Shown here piece after piece: positions 20,378-31,219 of a DNA stretch of 64,000 bases. Position numbers and translations under genes: made by a program. A model generated the notes under the pieces. It was not told the origin of the DNA and did no database searches. It was given only the letters and a program-made list of their open reading frames with translations. How positions within the stretch are numbered: the stretch's first letter is position 1; each line of letters starts with the position of its first letter. The stretch lies in NCBI RefSeq assembly GCF_007981265.1, contig NZ_CP034363.1, forward strand, positions 2,170,001 through 2,234,000, given 5' to 3'. Source of the stretch: Pantoea sp. CCBC3-3-1. Its GTDB lineage: Bacteria; Pseudomonadota; Gammaproteobacteria; Enterobacterales; Enterobacteriaceae.

Positions 20378-22042
20378 ATGAACATGTACAGGCTACTTTC
20401 TGAACGTCCGCAGGGCGCCCCCCGGTTGTCAAAGCTCCTGGCGGCGCAATCGCTGGCCGGGCTGGCAGGTGCCGGGCTGGTCGCCATCCTTACACAGGCA
20501 GCGCATGCCGTTGAACAACAGGGAAAGGTGCTCCCGCTGGTCGCGCTTACCGCCTTAACGCTGTTCATGTTCCTTTTCAGTCAGCGTTACGCCATGCGCT
20601 GTACGGCCCTGCGCGTGGAGCGTTCAATCCACAACGTGCGCGTGCGGGTCGTGGATAAATTGACAAGAATTGATTTGCAGACGTTTGAACAGATAGGCGA
20701 GAAGAATTTGATGGCGTGCGTGGAGAAGGACATCAAAACCATGTCTAACGCCTGTACCGCCATTATTGCCTCCGGCCAGTCGGTCATGCTGTTCGTTTGC
20801 GCGGCCGCTTATCTGGCCTGGCTTTCACTCCCGGCCTTTCTGCTCACCGCCGGGACGATCGTTTTTGGCGTCGCGCTGAACTTTATCAGAATGCGTTCAA
20901 TATTCACCGCCACTGAACAGGCGTTGCAGTCAGAAAACAGCCTCTCCGGGCTAACCAGCCACATTGTAAGAGGATTTAAGGAACTCAAGCTGCACCAGAA
21001 ACGCCGCCGTGAAGTGTATGAGGAACTGGTTGAGGCGTCTGATAAAACCGCCAGCCTGAATCAAAAAGCCTTTGGCCTGGCGACTGACCATATGATTTTG
21101 CTGCAATCCATTCTCTACGTTTTGATCGGGCTGGTGATCTTCGTTCTGCCTCTGGCAGGGCAGATGCAGACGCTTTTGCAGGTTCAGGTGATTGCAGTCA
21201 TCCTGTTTCTTAACGGACCGCTCAGTCAGTTTATCGGCATTTTACCGATGTACGCGCAGGCGAATGCTGCCGCGCACAGTATTGGCGAGCTGGAGCAGCG
21301 GCTTGATGCCGCCGCCAATCGGGATCCCGACTTGCCCGACGTTGTTCCTGAAGCTATGCGAAGTATTGAACTGAGGGATATCCGTTTCGCCTATGAGGCA
21401 AACGGCGGTCAGGCATTTGAAATCGCGCCGCTGAATATGTTGATTTTTCAGGGAGAGATCATCTTTGTCACCGGCGGCAACGGTTCAGGAAAATCGACGT
21501 TCCTTAAATTGCTGACCGGCCTGCGGTTTGCCAACCACGGCGATCTGCTGCTGAACGGCGAACGCGTTAACAAGCCTGAAAAAATTGCCGGTTATCGCGC
21601 GTTGTTCTCGGCAATCTTCTCCGATTTTCATCTGTTTACCAAACTGTATGGCGCCGAGATCCCACGTCGCGCCATGGTGACAGAGCAACTGAACCGGCTG
21701 GCGCTTGGCAACAAGGTTCGCCTGGAAGGACGTACTTTTACGCCGCTGAATCTGTCAACCGGCCAGCGCAAGCGGCTTGCCCACCTTGTCACCTTGCTTG
21801 AAGACCGGCAAATCTACATTTTTGACGAATGGGCTGCCGATCAGGATCCCCATTTTCGCAGCTGGTTCTACCGCGAAGAGCTGCCCAGACTCAAATCGCT
21901 GGGCAAGACCATCATCGCCGTGACCCATGATGAACAGTACTTCGAATACGCTGACCGCTGGTTCCATTTCGAGGAAGGCCGTTGCGAAGAGAAATACCTT
22001 AAGCCTGCCGTCCCCGTGCGCCTTTTTCCCGAACATGCCTGA
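20378..22042 (+). CDS. Cyclic-peptide ABC exporter, fused membrane and ATPase domains (SyrD/PvdE type)
   Basis: A 554-residue half-transporter. The N-terminal part (about residues 25-290) is a hydrophobic six-helix-type export domain. The C-terminal ATPase has Walker A GGNGSGKST (about 21475), the signature LSTGQRKRLA and Walker B IYIFDEWAADQDP. The LSTGQ signature and DEWAADQDP Walker B are typical of exporters linked to siderophore and lipopeptide synthetases. I chose the ATG at 20378, 7 nt after GGAG; the GTG at 20372 is too close to that site. It probably moves the lipopeptide across the inner membrane, working as a dimer. Confidence 0.93.
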   Translation: MNMYRLLSERPQGAPRLSKLLAAQSLAGLAGAGLVAILTQAAHAVEQQGKVLPLVALTALTLFMFLFSQRYAMRCTALRVERSIHNVRVRVVDKLTRIDLQTFEQIGEKNLMACVEKDIKTMSNACTAIIASGQSVMLFVCAAAYLAWLSLPAFLLTAGTIVFGVALNFIRMRSIFTATEQALQSENSLSGLTSHIVRGFKELKLHQKRRREVYEELVEASDKTASLNQKAFGLATDHMILLQSILYVLIGLVIFVLPLAGQMQTLLQVQVIAVILFLNGPLSQFIGILPMYAQANAAAHSIGELEQRLDAAANRDPDLPDVVPEAMRSIELRDIRFAYEANGGQAFEIAPLNMLIFQGEIIFVTGGNGSGKSTFLKLLTGLRFANHGDLLLNGERVNKPEKIAGYRALFSAIFSDFHLFTKLYGAEIPRRAMVTEQLNRLALGNKVRLEGRTFTPLNLSTGQRKRLAHLVTLLEDRQIYIFDEWAADQDPHFRSWFYREELPRLKSLGKTIIAVTHDEQYFEYADRWFHFEEGRCEEKYLKPAVPVRLFPEHA

Positions 22043-22070
22043 TTAATTCTGGCCATTGAGGAGTGACCTG

Positions 22071-25000
22071 ATGAGTGTTAGTGGTAATTTGGACCAGAAC
22101 GATTTCTTTGAAGAAGATCTTGACCTGCTTGATGCACTGTTATCTGACGATGTGCGGGTTAAAGAACCGGCCATTGCCACGCAGGCGGTGAACAAGGGGC
22201 CGTTATCCTTCCAGCAGGAGCGCCTGTGGTTTCTCAGCGAGTTGGATCCTGATGCGGCGGCCTATACGATCTTCAACGCATTTCGGTTACAGGGCCAGCT
22301 GGACGAGAAGGCGCTGTTTGCGGCGCTTGAGACGCTGGTTGAGCGGCATGAAGCGTTGCGCACCGCCATTTGTAGCCAGGACGGGCAGGCACAACAGGTA
22401 ATTATGCCGGCTTATATGCCGGTGCAAAACAGCGTCGATTTGACGCAGACAGAAGGTGAAGCAGCCGAGCAGGCGCTGCACAAACTGTTACGCAGCGAAG
22501 CGGCTCGCCCGTTTGTACTCAGCGACGGAAAGCCTTTTCGCGTGGTACTGGCTAAGCTGGCTGCCGATGAACATGCCCTGATGCTCAGTCTGCATCACAT
22601 TATCAGCGATGCATGGTCGATGACCGTGCTGATGGGCGAGCTGGCCGTGATTTATCATGCTTATGCTCGCGGCGAAGAGCCGCTGCTGCCTCGCCGATCT
22701 CTTCGCTATATTGACTATGCTCTTTGGCAGCGAGGAAGTACTGCGGCCAAAGACCGTGAAAGCAGAGAAATGGCTTACTGGCTACAGGAGCTGGAGGGGC
22801 TGCCTCTGCTCGAACTGCCCACCGACTTTCCCCGACCGCAGAAGCAAACGTTTAACGGCGCGACGGTAAGTTTTCAGCTGCCCGCGACAACGACCCACGC
22901 TTTGCAGAAGCTGTCGGCCAGCGAGCGTACTACGCTGTTCAGTTTACTGATGGCTGCGTTGCACGTGCTGATGGCACGCCATGCACGCCAGTCTGACGTT
23001 GCCATCGGCACGTCGATTGCTGGCCGGGACGATCAGGCGCTGGAAGGGCTGATTGGCTTCTTTGCCAATATGGTGGTGATCCGCGCAAGGCTGGAGCAGG
23101 ACCCGAGCTTTCGCACGCTGCTAAGAACCACCGCCGCTAAGGTGCATGCCGCTATGGACCACAGCACGCTGGCTTACGACCGGCTGGTTGAGGGCATGAA
23201 AATTGCGCGCGATCCCAGCCGCAATCCGATTTTCCAGGTGGCCATGACGTTGCTGAATCTGCCCGGCTCGCGGATGTCTCTGGGCACGCTGGCTGCTGAG
23301 AAATTGCTCAGCCAGGAAGCGGCCCGTTTCGATCTGGAACTCTTTTTGAGCGAGTCTGACGGCATCCTGTCCGGCACCTTTGTCTATAATACCGATCTCT
23401 TTTTGCCCGCCTCGTTAAACCGTCTCACCGAACAATGGCTGATATTGTTAGCCGACATTGCCGCCTCGCCCGATAAGCCGGTGTCGCAACTGGCGCTGAT
23501 TAACGACAGTGCCGCTTTACTACCGTTTCCGCGCCAGACGTCGCCAGCGGCGGTCAGACCTTTACACGAACGGATAGTGCAACAGGCGGAGAAGTGGCCC
23601 GATCGTCGCGCGCTACAGCTGGGCAACGAGCGCCTCACCTACGGTGAACTGGCCTCTCAGGCCCGCCAGATTGCCCACGCGCTGATCGCCGCAGGCATTA
23701 ATACTGAGCAGCCGGTAGGGTTATGGTTTGAGCCAGGCTTTGGCATGATCGCCGCGATGCTGGGCACATGGATGGCTGGCGGCGGCTATATGCCTGTTGA
23801 TATCCACTCGCCGGCAGAGCGCATTGCCACCATTATTGAAGACAGCGAAGTCAAATTCATGCTCTCTGACAGCGCTCATTCAGGGACGATACCGATTTTC
23901 GCCGGCACCCTTCTCTGCATCGATGAGATCGATAACCCGCCGCAATGTGACCTGCCTGAGGTGAGTCCTGAACGGCTTGCTTATATTATTTATACCTCCG
24001 GTTCGACGGGGCGTCCTAAGGGCGTCGAGGTCACTCACGCTAACGCAGCGAGACTTTTCTCTTCCTGCGACAGCCTGTTCGAGTTTGAAAGAAGCGACGT
24101 CTGGACCTTCTTCCACTCCTACGCCTTCGATTTTTCGGTATGGGAAATCTGGGGCGCGTTGGTTCACGGCGCTTCGTTATTGATCGTGCCGCCAATCGTG
24201 GCGCGGTCGACCGACAGCTTCTACGATCTCCTGTGTGACCAGAAAGTCACCGTTTTAAGCCAGACGCCGTCAGCTTTTCGCCAGCTGATGGCCGCCGAAG
24301 AGGCCAACCCTCGCGAAGGCGATCTGGCGTTGCGCTATGTCGTATTCGGCGGAGAGGCGCTGGATATCGCCAGCCTGGCTTCGTGGATGGATCGCCATGG
24401 TGATGAGGAGCCACGGCTGGTCAATATGTACGGTATTACCGAAATCACCGTCCACGCGACCTTCCGCCTGATTACTTACGCTGATTTACCCCGAGCGGCC
24501 AGCAGCGTTATCGGCACGCCGTTGCCTGATTTATGTCTGCGCCTGCTCGATCCTAATGGTGAACCTGTACCGGAAGGGATGGTGGGTGAAATTTTTGTCG
24601 GCGGAGCCGGTGTGGCACGTGGCTATCGCAACCAGCCAGCGCTGACGGCCGCGCGTTTTCTCCGTGATGCCAGCGGCATGCCGTTATACCGCAGCGGCGA
24701 TTTGGCAAGGATCAATGCCTGGGGTGAACTCGAATACCGTGGCCGTGCCGATTCTCAAATCAAATTACGCGGTTACCGCATCGAAACCGGGGAGATCGAA
24801 AATACCTTAAGGCGTCATCCTGCTATTGAAGATGCCGTGGTCGCCGTCAGAGGGCAAAACGACGCCGCGCGGCTGGTTGCCTGGGTACGTAAACGCCCAA
24901 CGTCTCTGCCACAGGGTGGCGCTACTGCTGAAGACTGGCGGCCAAGTTTCGATATGATTTATGCCGCCGAGGTCGAGGACGACGATCTTGACGTCGTCGG

Positions 25001-28000
25001 CTGGAATGACTCTTACGACAACAAGCCGCTGCCGCTTGAGCATATGCGCCTGTGGCGGGATGAAATCCTGCAACGACTGCGCGCCTTACAGCCAACCCGT
25101 GTTCTCGAACTGGGCACCGGTTCCGGCATGCTGCTGCTGCCGCTGGCGGAAGAGGTTGAGCGCTATCAGGGGCTGGATTTCTCCGCTGAAGCCGTCGCGC
25201 GTCTTTCCCGGAAAGTCGCCGGGCGCGGGTTTACGCATGTCCAGCTGGAGCAGCGGGAAGCCAGCGACCAGGCCGGATTGCCGGATGATTTCGATTTAGC
25301 AATCCTCAATTCCATCGCGCAATATTTCCCCAAAGCCAGCTATTTTATTGATGTCCTCGATCAGGCGATGCAGCGACTGAATGCGAGCGGCAGCCTGTTT
25401 GTCGGCGATTTGCGGCATCTGGGGCTGTTAAGGCATTTTCACGCCAGCCGTCTGGTCCATCGCCGACCTGCTGAATCTGACCGGGCCAGCCTGCTTGCGC
25501 AGCTGACAAAAATGGTCGAGGGCGAGAAAGAACTCCTGGTCGATCCCGCATTCTTCTTCCACTGGGCCGCTCAGCGCGACGATATCGCCCGTATCGATAT
25601 TTTACCGAAGGTAGGTGGCGGGCAGAATGAACTCACCACTTACCGTTACGATGTGGCGATCCTCAAAGGCACGCCGCAACCATCGCAACCCTGCGAGCGC
25701 ATTGACGTCGCCAACATTCACGCTGCCTGGCAGGGACAGCCTGCATTCATTAGTGGCATCCCCAATCCACGGCTGGCGGCTGTCGACGCTTTTCTCGGCT
25801 GGCTGGAAAGCGATGCCGATGCAGCGCCAACGTCACAGCAGTGGAACAACTGGTCCAGCGCTGAGGCGGGCCAGGCGCCTGGGGTGTTGGCAGAGCAGTG
25901 GCAGTCACGCGCGGGAGCTGCGAAGCTTTACTGGACCGTTGAAGGGCAGCCAGGGCACTTTGAGCTGGCTGTAGCGACCCGCATCGAAGCGCTGCCCGCT
26001 TTAGCGCCTTCCGTCACTATTGATGCAGAACTGACCCAATTTTTCAACGTCCCGTCGAAACTGAGAGAGGAAGAGCCGCTGGCAACGACGCTGCGGCGCT
26101 ATCTTGCCGCTTATCTTCCCGACTATATGCTGCCAGCGGTCTATATCCCGCTGGAGACTTTTCCTCTGACGCTGAACGGAAAACTCAATTACTCAGCGCT
26201 TCCTGAACCGGAGGAAGTGCAGGAAGTCACCGCCGATCGGCATCAGCATTTCAACGATACCGAGCGCAAAGTAGCAAAAATCTGGACCGAGGTGTTGCAG
26301 CTGGCCCAGCCGGAACTGCATGCCAACTTCTTTGAGAAGGGCGGCCACTCGCTGCTGGCGACGCAGGTTATTTCGCGCCTGAACGCGGCGTTTTCGGTGA
26401 AATTGCCGCTGAGAAGCCTGTTCGATCATCCTACCATTGCCGGGCTGGCCGCGATGCTGGAGAGCCTGCTGAAAAAAACCAGGCAGTCATTGCCGCCGTC
26501 AGCCGACCTCAAAGCGGTTCCGCGCGGTGGCTTACTTCCGCTGGCTTATACCCAGCAGCGCTTCTGGTTTATGGAGCAGATAGATCGGGGATCGATTGGC
26601 TCTCATAATATTTCGTTAGCCCTCAGGCTTCGTGGACAGTTAGTGCCTGCCGCGCTGCGCGCTACTATTCAGACTGTTGTGGCTCGCCATGAAGCGCTGC
26701 GCACGGTATTTGTCCAAAACGAGGGTGAGCCTGCGCAGCTCATCAAATCTGACTGGACGCCGGAGACAGAGGAAACCGATCTTAGCCACCTTTCCCCCAG
26801 TGAGGCTGAAAAGGCGCTGAGAGAGCGGATTGCTGTTCAGGCTAACACCCGGTTCAAACTTGACGTCGCACCACCTTTGCGACTGGACCTTGTACGTTTA
26901 AGCGAGCAGGAACACGTGCTGCAACTCACTCTGCATCACGCCATCTGTGACGGCTGGTCACTGGGCGTGATGGTCCGTGAATTCAGCGAGTGCTATGCAG
27001 CCAGCGTGGCCGGCCGGGCGCCGCAGCTGCCTGCCTTGCCGCTACAGCTGGCTGATTTCGCCGTCTGGCAGCGAACGGAGCTGGCCGGCGCTCGTCTGCA
27101 ATCGCTGCTGCAACAGTGGAAACAGCGTCTTCTGGGCGCGCCTTATGGCCTGTCGCTGCCTTTCGACCGGGTGCCACCTTCTGACGTGCCAAAGATGGGA
27201 CAAATCATCTATTTCAATTTCGATGCGGCCCAGCTGCGCCAGCTGAAACATTTCGCCGAAAGCCAGGGCGCGACCCTGTTTATGGTACTGACGGCAGGTT
27301 ATTCCGCCCTGTTGAGCCGCTACAGCGGAACGTATGATGTGGTGATCGGCACGCCGATTGCCCAGCGACAGCATAAAGAGCTGGAGGGCATTGTTGGCTG
27401 TTTCCTGAATACGCTCGCCTTGCGTATTCAAAGCGATGCAGGGATAAGCGGCCGGGCGTTGTTGGCTCACGTGCGGGAACGCGTGCTGGAAGCGTATGAA
27501 TGGCAGGACGCGCCGTTCGATGCGGTGGTCAGCGAGCTTAGCCCCGAGCGGTCACGCGATCGTCATGCTCTGTTCCAGACCATGCTGACGCTGCAAAATA
27601 TGCCGTTGGGGAAATTTACGCTACCGGGGCTGGAAGCCGAGCCCTTGCAGGGCGAGGAAGGGGTGGCGGGGTTCGATCTCAGCGTGACTTTTATTGAGAC
27701 TGCTGACGACAACGGCCAGTCTGGCCTCCAGGGCATGCTGGAATACGATGCGAATAAGTTCCTGCACGCTTCGGTAGAACGCTTCTCAACCCAGCTGCAT
27801 TCCCTGCTTCTGGCAATGGCAACCACACCGGAAACGCCCGTTGCGACGCTGAACCTGCTGGCACCGGGCGAGCGCGAGCATCTGCTGGAGGTGCTCAACG
27901 AGACGGACCATGCGATCCCGCATGAGCGCTGCCTTCACGAGCTTATTGCTTTACAGGCAGCTCGTACGCCTGACAGCATTGCCGTTCGCGACGCTACGGG

Positions 28001-30485
28001 CGAAATCAGTTACGCAGAACTTGAGGCGCGGGCGAATGCCGTAGCCTGGACTTTGCACGAACATGGTGTCGGTCCCGACAGCATTGTCGGCCTCTGTACC
28101 GAACGCGATCGCGGCATGGTGATTGGGCTGCTGGGAATAATGAAAGCCGGGGCGGCGTATCTTCCGCTGGATCCGGATTACCCTGCCGGACGCCTGGATT
28201 TGATACTCAATGACGCCCGGCCTGCCGTGCTGGTCACCCAGTCTGGCCTGACATCGGCGACCTCCTTCAGCGGGCCTAAAATCCTGCTTGAGGATCTCGG
28301 GCTGGCGGACCCGTGTCCAGCCAGTGGGGTGATGCCTGCTAACCTTGCCTACATCATCTATACCTCCGGGTCCACGGGCGTGCCGAAAGGGGTGATGATT
28401 ACCCACGCGGCGATTGTTAACTACCTTAGCTGGGCACTTGAGACCTATACCCCAGGCAGCGAAGGTACCGTTCTGATGTCGCCTTCCTATGCCTTTGACG
28501 GCAGTATGACCACGCTCTTTACGCCGCTGATTAGCGGGCGCTGCATGCAGCTGATGCTGCGTGATGAAGTGCTGTCACGCACCCGTTACGCGCTGCTGGC
28601 GCGCAGCGAGCAACTGGCTCTGATCGATTGTGGCCCGGCACAGCTGGACGTTTTGCAGCAGGTGCTGGAGCCGGAACAGCTGGCCAGCAGCCGCGTAGAA
28701 GCCATCGTTATTGGTGGCGAGGCGCTGCAAGCCTCAACCGTTGAACAGTGGCGTCGCCATGCGCCGTCCACCCGGTTGTACAACGAATATGGGCCAACTG
28801 AAGCGACCGTCGGCTGCTGTACTTATCAAATTACCGCTGCTTCACCGTGGTTCGGACCGATGCCGGTTGGTCGCGGGATCTGGAACGTCAGGGTCTACGT
28901 TTTAGACGAGCAGATGCAGCCAGTGCCTCCCGGCATTGCTGGCGATCTTTACGTGGCGGGCAGCGGGCTGGCGCGTGGATATGCAGGCAAACCTGGGCTA
29001 ACTGCGCAAAGTTTCATTCCGGATCCGTTCTCGGAAGGGGGACGCCTGTATCGCACCGGCGACCGCGCAAGCTGGAGCACCACCGGCGTTATCAACTATC
29101 TCGGCCGCAATGACGATCAGGTGAAATTCCGTGGTTTCCGCATTGAGCTGGGTGAAATTGAGGAAAAAATACGCCAATACCCGGGCGTGACTGAAGCTGC
29201 GGTCAGGGTGCATACCGACGATCGGGGAAACAATTCGCTGGTCGCTTACCTGGCAGAACAGCACGATGGCCTGACGCACGATTTAGCCGCCTGGCTGCGA
29301 GAACGGCTGCCGGGCTTTATGGTGCCGTCGCACTACGTCCGGCTTGACGCGCTGCCGATATCCGTTAGCGGAAAAGTGGATCGTAATGCTTTACCGCTTC
29401 CTGACAATATAGGTAACTCAGAAGCAGAGAAACGCGAGACCAGAGCGCTGAACGCCATCGAACAGCGTTTGGCGACGATCTGGCGTGAAGTGACAGGGCA
29501 TGCGGTAAACGATCCTGAAGCTGATTTCTTCGAGGCCGGCGGCGATTCGCTCAGAGCGGTGAAGCTTATTTTCCTGATTGAACGCGAATTTAAACGCGCT
29601 TTACCGCTGGCCAGCCTGTTTGGGCTGCGTACGCTTGAGGCGCAAGCTGTCGCGATTACCGCTGAAGTGAATACCCCGACCGACGTGCTGGTTCCCATCC
29701 ACGTTCGTGAAAATGCCCCCAGCGTGGTGCTGGTGCACGACATCTCCGGGCAGATCCTCTCCTACCGTCCGCTTGCTGAGCAGCTTAAGGCGTTTAGCGT
29801 CTATGCTATTCAGTCGCTCGCAGCGCAGCATGAGAACGCGCCGTCGATCGCCCAGATGGCGGAACTCTATGCTCGCGCCATAGTGGAAGCCAACATCCCC
29901 GGGCCGCTAATCCTGGCGGGACATTCGTTTGGCGCTCAGGTTGCTACCGAGCTGGCCCGAACGCTGACTGCTCAGAGCAAGCCGCCGTTACTGCTGGCAA
30001 TTCTGGACGGTATAGCTGAGCCAGACCGGGCCTCTTTAGATCAATTACCTCGCGACGATCTGGATTTGATGGACTACATGATCCGCACCATTGAGCTGTC
30101 GATAGAAAAACGTATCGATCTGGATGCAACACGTCTGCGCGCGCTGCCTGAAGCCGAACGTGCAGGCTGGATTACCGCCAAAATTACCGAGGCGGGTGTC
30201 GTTCCTGAACAGACCTCACCGGAGCATGTTATGCAGCTGTTTACCATTTATAAAAACAATCTGGAAAGCCTGCACGGCTATCAGCCCGGGCGGGTTACCT
30301 GTCCGGTGGCGCTATGGTCGACCGAAGCGCTTTACCCGCAGGGAGAGGCCGGATGGGGCAATTATGCTGACCGGGTAACGGTTCAGCTGGCCAGCGGCGA
30401 TCACGTCAGCATGCTCAAACCTCCCCATGTACAGGGACTGGCGGCGAGCCTGGCTCAGGCCATCAACGACGAGATGCCATCATGA
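22071..30485 (+). CDS. Terminal non-ribosomal peptide synthetase (C-A-MT-T-C-A-T-TE)
   Basis: A 2804-residue synthetase, started at the ATG 7 nt after GAGGAG. An acidic N-terminal stretch of about 40 residues may dock to the upstream synthetase. Domains by nucleotide: condensation about 22195-23500 (HHIISDA), adenylation from about 23560, an N-methyltransferase set into it about 24930-25700 (SAM motif LELGTGSGML near 25105), A10 near 26165, carrier GGHS near 26340, condensation about 26535-27850 (HHAICDG), adenylation about 27920-29390, carrier GGDS near 29535, thioesterase about 29690-30470 (GHSFG, late GDHVSM). Pockets read D-F-W-S-V-G-M-V-H (Thr-like) and D-G-T-D-V-G-E-V-G; two acidic residues suggest a basic substrate such as Arg. 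This fits N-methyl-Thr followed by Arg, then macrolactone release. Confidence 0.94.
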   Translation: MSVSGNLDQNDFFEEDLDLLDALLSDDVRVKEPAIATQAVNKGPLSFQQERLWFLSELDPDAAAYTIFNAFRLQGQLDEKALFAALETLVERHEALRTAICSQDGQAQQVIMPAYMPVQNSVDLTQTEGEAAEQALHKLLRSEAARPFVLSDGKPFRVVLAKLAADEHALMLSLHHIISDAWSMTVLMGELAVIYHAYARGEEPLLPRRSLRYIDYALWQRGSTAAKDRESREMAYWLQELEGLPLLELPTDFPRPQKQTFNGATVSFQLPATTTHALQKLSASERTTLFSLLMAALHVLMARHARQSDVAIGTSIAGRDDQALEGLIGFFANMVVIRARLEQDPSFRTLLRTTAAKVHAAMDHSTLAYDRLVEGMKIARDPSRNPIFQVAMTLLNLPGSRMSLGTLAAEKLLSQEAARFDLELFLSESDGILSGTFVYNTDLFLPASLNRLTEQWLILLADIAASPDKPVSQLALINDSAALLPFPRQTSPAAVRPLHERIVQQAEKWPDRRALQLGNERLTYGELASQARQIAHALIAAGINTEQPVGLWFEPGFGMIAAMLGTWMAGGGYMPVDIHSPAERIATIIEDSEVKFMLSDSAHSGTIPIFAGTLLCIDEIDNPPQCDLPEVSPERLAYIIYTSGSTGRPKGVEVTHANAARLFSSCDSLFEFERSDVWTFFHSYAFDFSVWEIWGALVHGASLLIVPPIVARSTDSFYDLLCDQKVTVLSQTPSAFRQLMAAEEANPREGDLALRYVVFGGEALDIASLASWMDRHGDEEPRLVNMYGITEITVHATFRLITYADLPRAASSVIGTPLPDLCLRLLDPNGEPVPEGMVGEIFVGGAGVARGYRNQPALTAARFLRDASGMPLYRSGDLARINAWGELEYRGRADSQIKLRGYRIETGEIENTLRRHPAIEDAVVAVRGQNDAARLVAWVRKRPTSLPQGGATAEDWRPSFDMIYAAEVEDDDLDVVGWNDSYDNKPLPLEHMRLWRDEILQRLRALQPTRVLELGTGSGMLLLPLAEEVERYQGLDFSAEAVARLSRKVAGRGFTHVQLEQREASDQAGLPDDFDLAILNSIAQYFPKASYFIDVLDQAMQRLNASGSLFVGDLRHLGLLRHFHASRLVHRRPAESDRASLLAQLTKMVEGEKELLVDPAFFFHWAAQRDDIARIDILPKVGGGQNELTTYRYDVAILKGTPQPSQPCERIDVANIHAAWQGQPAFISGIPNPRLAAVDAFLGWLESDADAAPTSQQWNNWSSAEAGQAPGVLAEQWQSRAGAAKLYWTVEGQPGHFELAVATRIEALPALAPSVTIDAELTQFFNVPSKLREEEPLATTLRRYLAAYLPDYMLPAVYIPLETFPLTLNGKLNYSALPEPEEVQEVTADRHQHFNDTERKVAKIWTEVLQLAQPELHANFFEKGGHSLLATQVISRLNAAFSVKLPLRSLFDHPTIAGLAAMLESLLKKTRQSLPPSADLKAVPRGGLLPLAYTQQRFWFMEQIDRGSIGSHNISLALRLRGQLVPAALRATIQTVVARHEALRTVFVQNEGEPAQLIKSDWTPETEETDLSHLSPSEAEKALRERIAVQANTRFKLDVAPPLRLDLVRLSEQEHVLQLTLHHAICDGWSLGVMVREFSECYAASVAGRAPQLPALPLQLADFAVWQRTELAGARLQSLLQQWKQRLLGAPYGLSLPFDRVPPSDVPKMGQIIYFNFDAAQLRQLKHFAESQGATLFMVLTAGYSALLSRYSGTYDVVIGTPIAQRQHKELEGIVGCFLNTLALRIQSDAGISGRALLAHVRERVLEAYEWQDAPFDAVVSELSPERSRDRHALFQTMLTLQNMPLGKFTLPGLEAEPLQGEEGVAGFDLSVTFIETADDNGQSGLQGMLEYDANKFLHASVERFSTQLHSLLLAMATTPETPVATLNLLAPGEREHLLEVLNETDHAIPHERCLHELIALQAARTPDSIAVRDATGEISYAELEARANAVAWTLHEHGVGPDSIVGLCTERDRGMVIGLLGIMKAGAAYLPLDPDYPAGRLDLILNDARPAVLVTQSGLTSATSFSGPKILLEDLGLADPCPASGVMPANLAYIIYTSGSTGVPKGVMITHAAIVNYLSWALETYTPGSEGTVLMSPSYAFDGSMTTLFTPLISGRCMQLMLRDEVLSRTRYALLARSEQLALIDCGPAQLDVLQQVLEPEQLASSRVEAIVIGGEALQASTVEQWRRHAPSTRLYNEYGPTEATVGCCTYQITAASPWFGPMPVGRGIWNVRVYVLDEQMQPVPPGIAGDLYVAGSGLARGYAGKPGLTAQSFIPDPFSEGGRLYRTGDRASWSTTGVINYLGRNDDQVKFRGFRIELGEIEEKIRQYPGVTEAAVRVHTDDRGNNSLVAYLAEQHDGLTHDLAAWLRERLPGFMVPSHYVRLDALPISVSGKVDRNALPLPDNIGNSEAEKRETRALNAIEQRLATIWREVTGHAVNDPEADFFEAGGDSLRAVKLIFLIEREFKRALPLASLFGLRTLEAQAVAITAEVNTPTDVLVPIHVRENAPSVVLVHDISGQILSYRPLAEQLKAFSVYAIQSLAAQHENAPSIAQMAELYARAIVEANIPGPLILAGHSFGAQVATELARTLTAQSKPPLLLAILDGIAEPDRASLDQLPRDDLDLMDYMIRTIELSIEKRIDLDATRLRALPEAERAGWITAKITEAGVVPEQTSPEHVMQLFTIYKNNLESLHGYQPGRVTCPVALWSTEALYPQGEAGWGNYADRVTVQLASGDHVSMLKPPHVQGLAASLAQAINDEMPS

Positions 30486-31219
30486 GTATTCCACAACTCA
30501 TCCATCAGGTTTGGTTTCAGGGGGAAGCACAGCTTCCCGAGAAATATCGCCGTTACCGGGCATCCTGGCAGCGCCATCATCCAGACTTTCAGTGCCTGTT
30601 ATGGGATGCGCACGCCTTACGGGAACATGTGGCCACTCACTGGCCGCAGTTTTTGCCTGTTTACGATGCCTTCCCACACGATGTACAGCGCATGGACAGC
30701 GCTCGTTATTGCCTGCTGGCCACGCTTGGTGGGATCTATGCGGACATGGATATTGAATGTCTGCGGCCTGTCGATGAGCTGCTGGCAGGCCACGAGCTGA
30801 TCCTTTCCGAGACCGTCGGCTACAACATTGCCTTTATCGCCAGCGCGACGGGCCATCCGCTGTGGGAAACGGTTTTGCATCATCTGACGCACAAAATCTA
30901 TGCGGGGCTGGATGACGTGCCGGCGTTTATGCGGGAGAGCGCTGCCATGCAGATCGCCGCCGTTTCCGGGCCTCGTTTCTTCACGCTGTGCGTGGAGGAG
31001 AGCGGGGTACTGGCGCTTGCAGAGACGCTGGCCTGTCCTGGCGACTATTTTGAGGGAAATGGCCGTACTGAGAACGGCATCGCCTACGGGCGGCACGATA
31101 TGGATTTGAACTGGATGTCTCCGTCGGCCCGGCTTCTGTCCAGACTGGCGCGCGGTTTTTCATCGATAGCGAGCGGGATGCGTTTCCGCCGCAAAAAGAG
31201 TAAAGGAGAAAGTTTCTGA
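30482..31219 (+). CDS. DXD-motif glycosyltransferase (Gly_transf_sug/Och1-like), candidate lipopeptide glucosyltransferase
   Basis: A 245-residue protein starting IPQLIHQVWFQG, the usual opening of the DXD sugar-binding glycosyltransferase family. The metal and nucleotide-sugar motif is in GGIYADMDIE (about residues 82-91). It has no signal peptide or membrane span, so it should act in the cytoplasm. Its ATG overlaps the stop of the terminal synthetase, and it is followed with a one-base overlap by the type II thioesterase, so it belongs to the operon. Herbicolin A carries glucose on its N-methyl-threonine; this is the only glycosyltransferase in the operon part seen here, which makes it the best candidate. 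Confidence 0.88.
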   Translation: MSIPQLIHQVWFQGEAQLPEKYRRYRASWQRHHPDFQCLLWDAHALREHVATHWPQFLPVYDAFPHDVQRMDSARYCLLATLGGIYADMDIECLRPVDELLAGHELILSETVGYNIAFIASATGHPLWETVLHHLTHKIYAGLDDVPAFMRESAAMQIAAVSGPRFFTLCVEESGVLALAETLACPGDYFEGNGRTENGIAYGRHDMDLNWMSPSARLLSRLARGFSSIASGMRFRRKKSKGESF

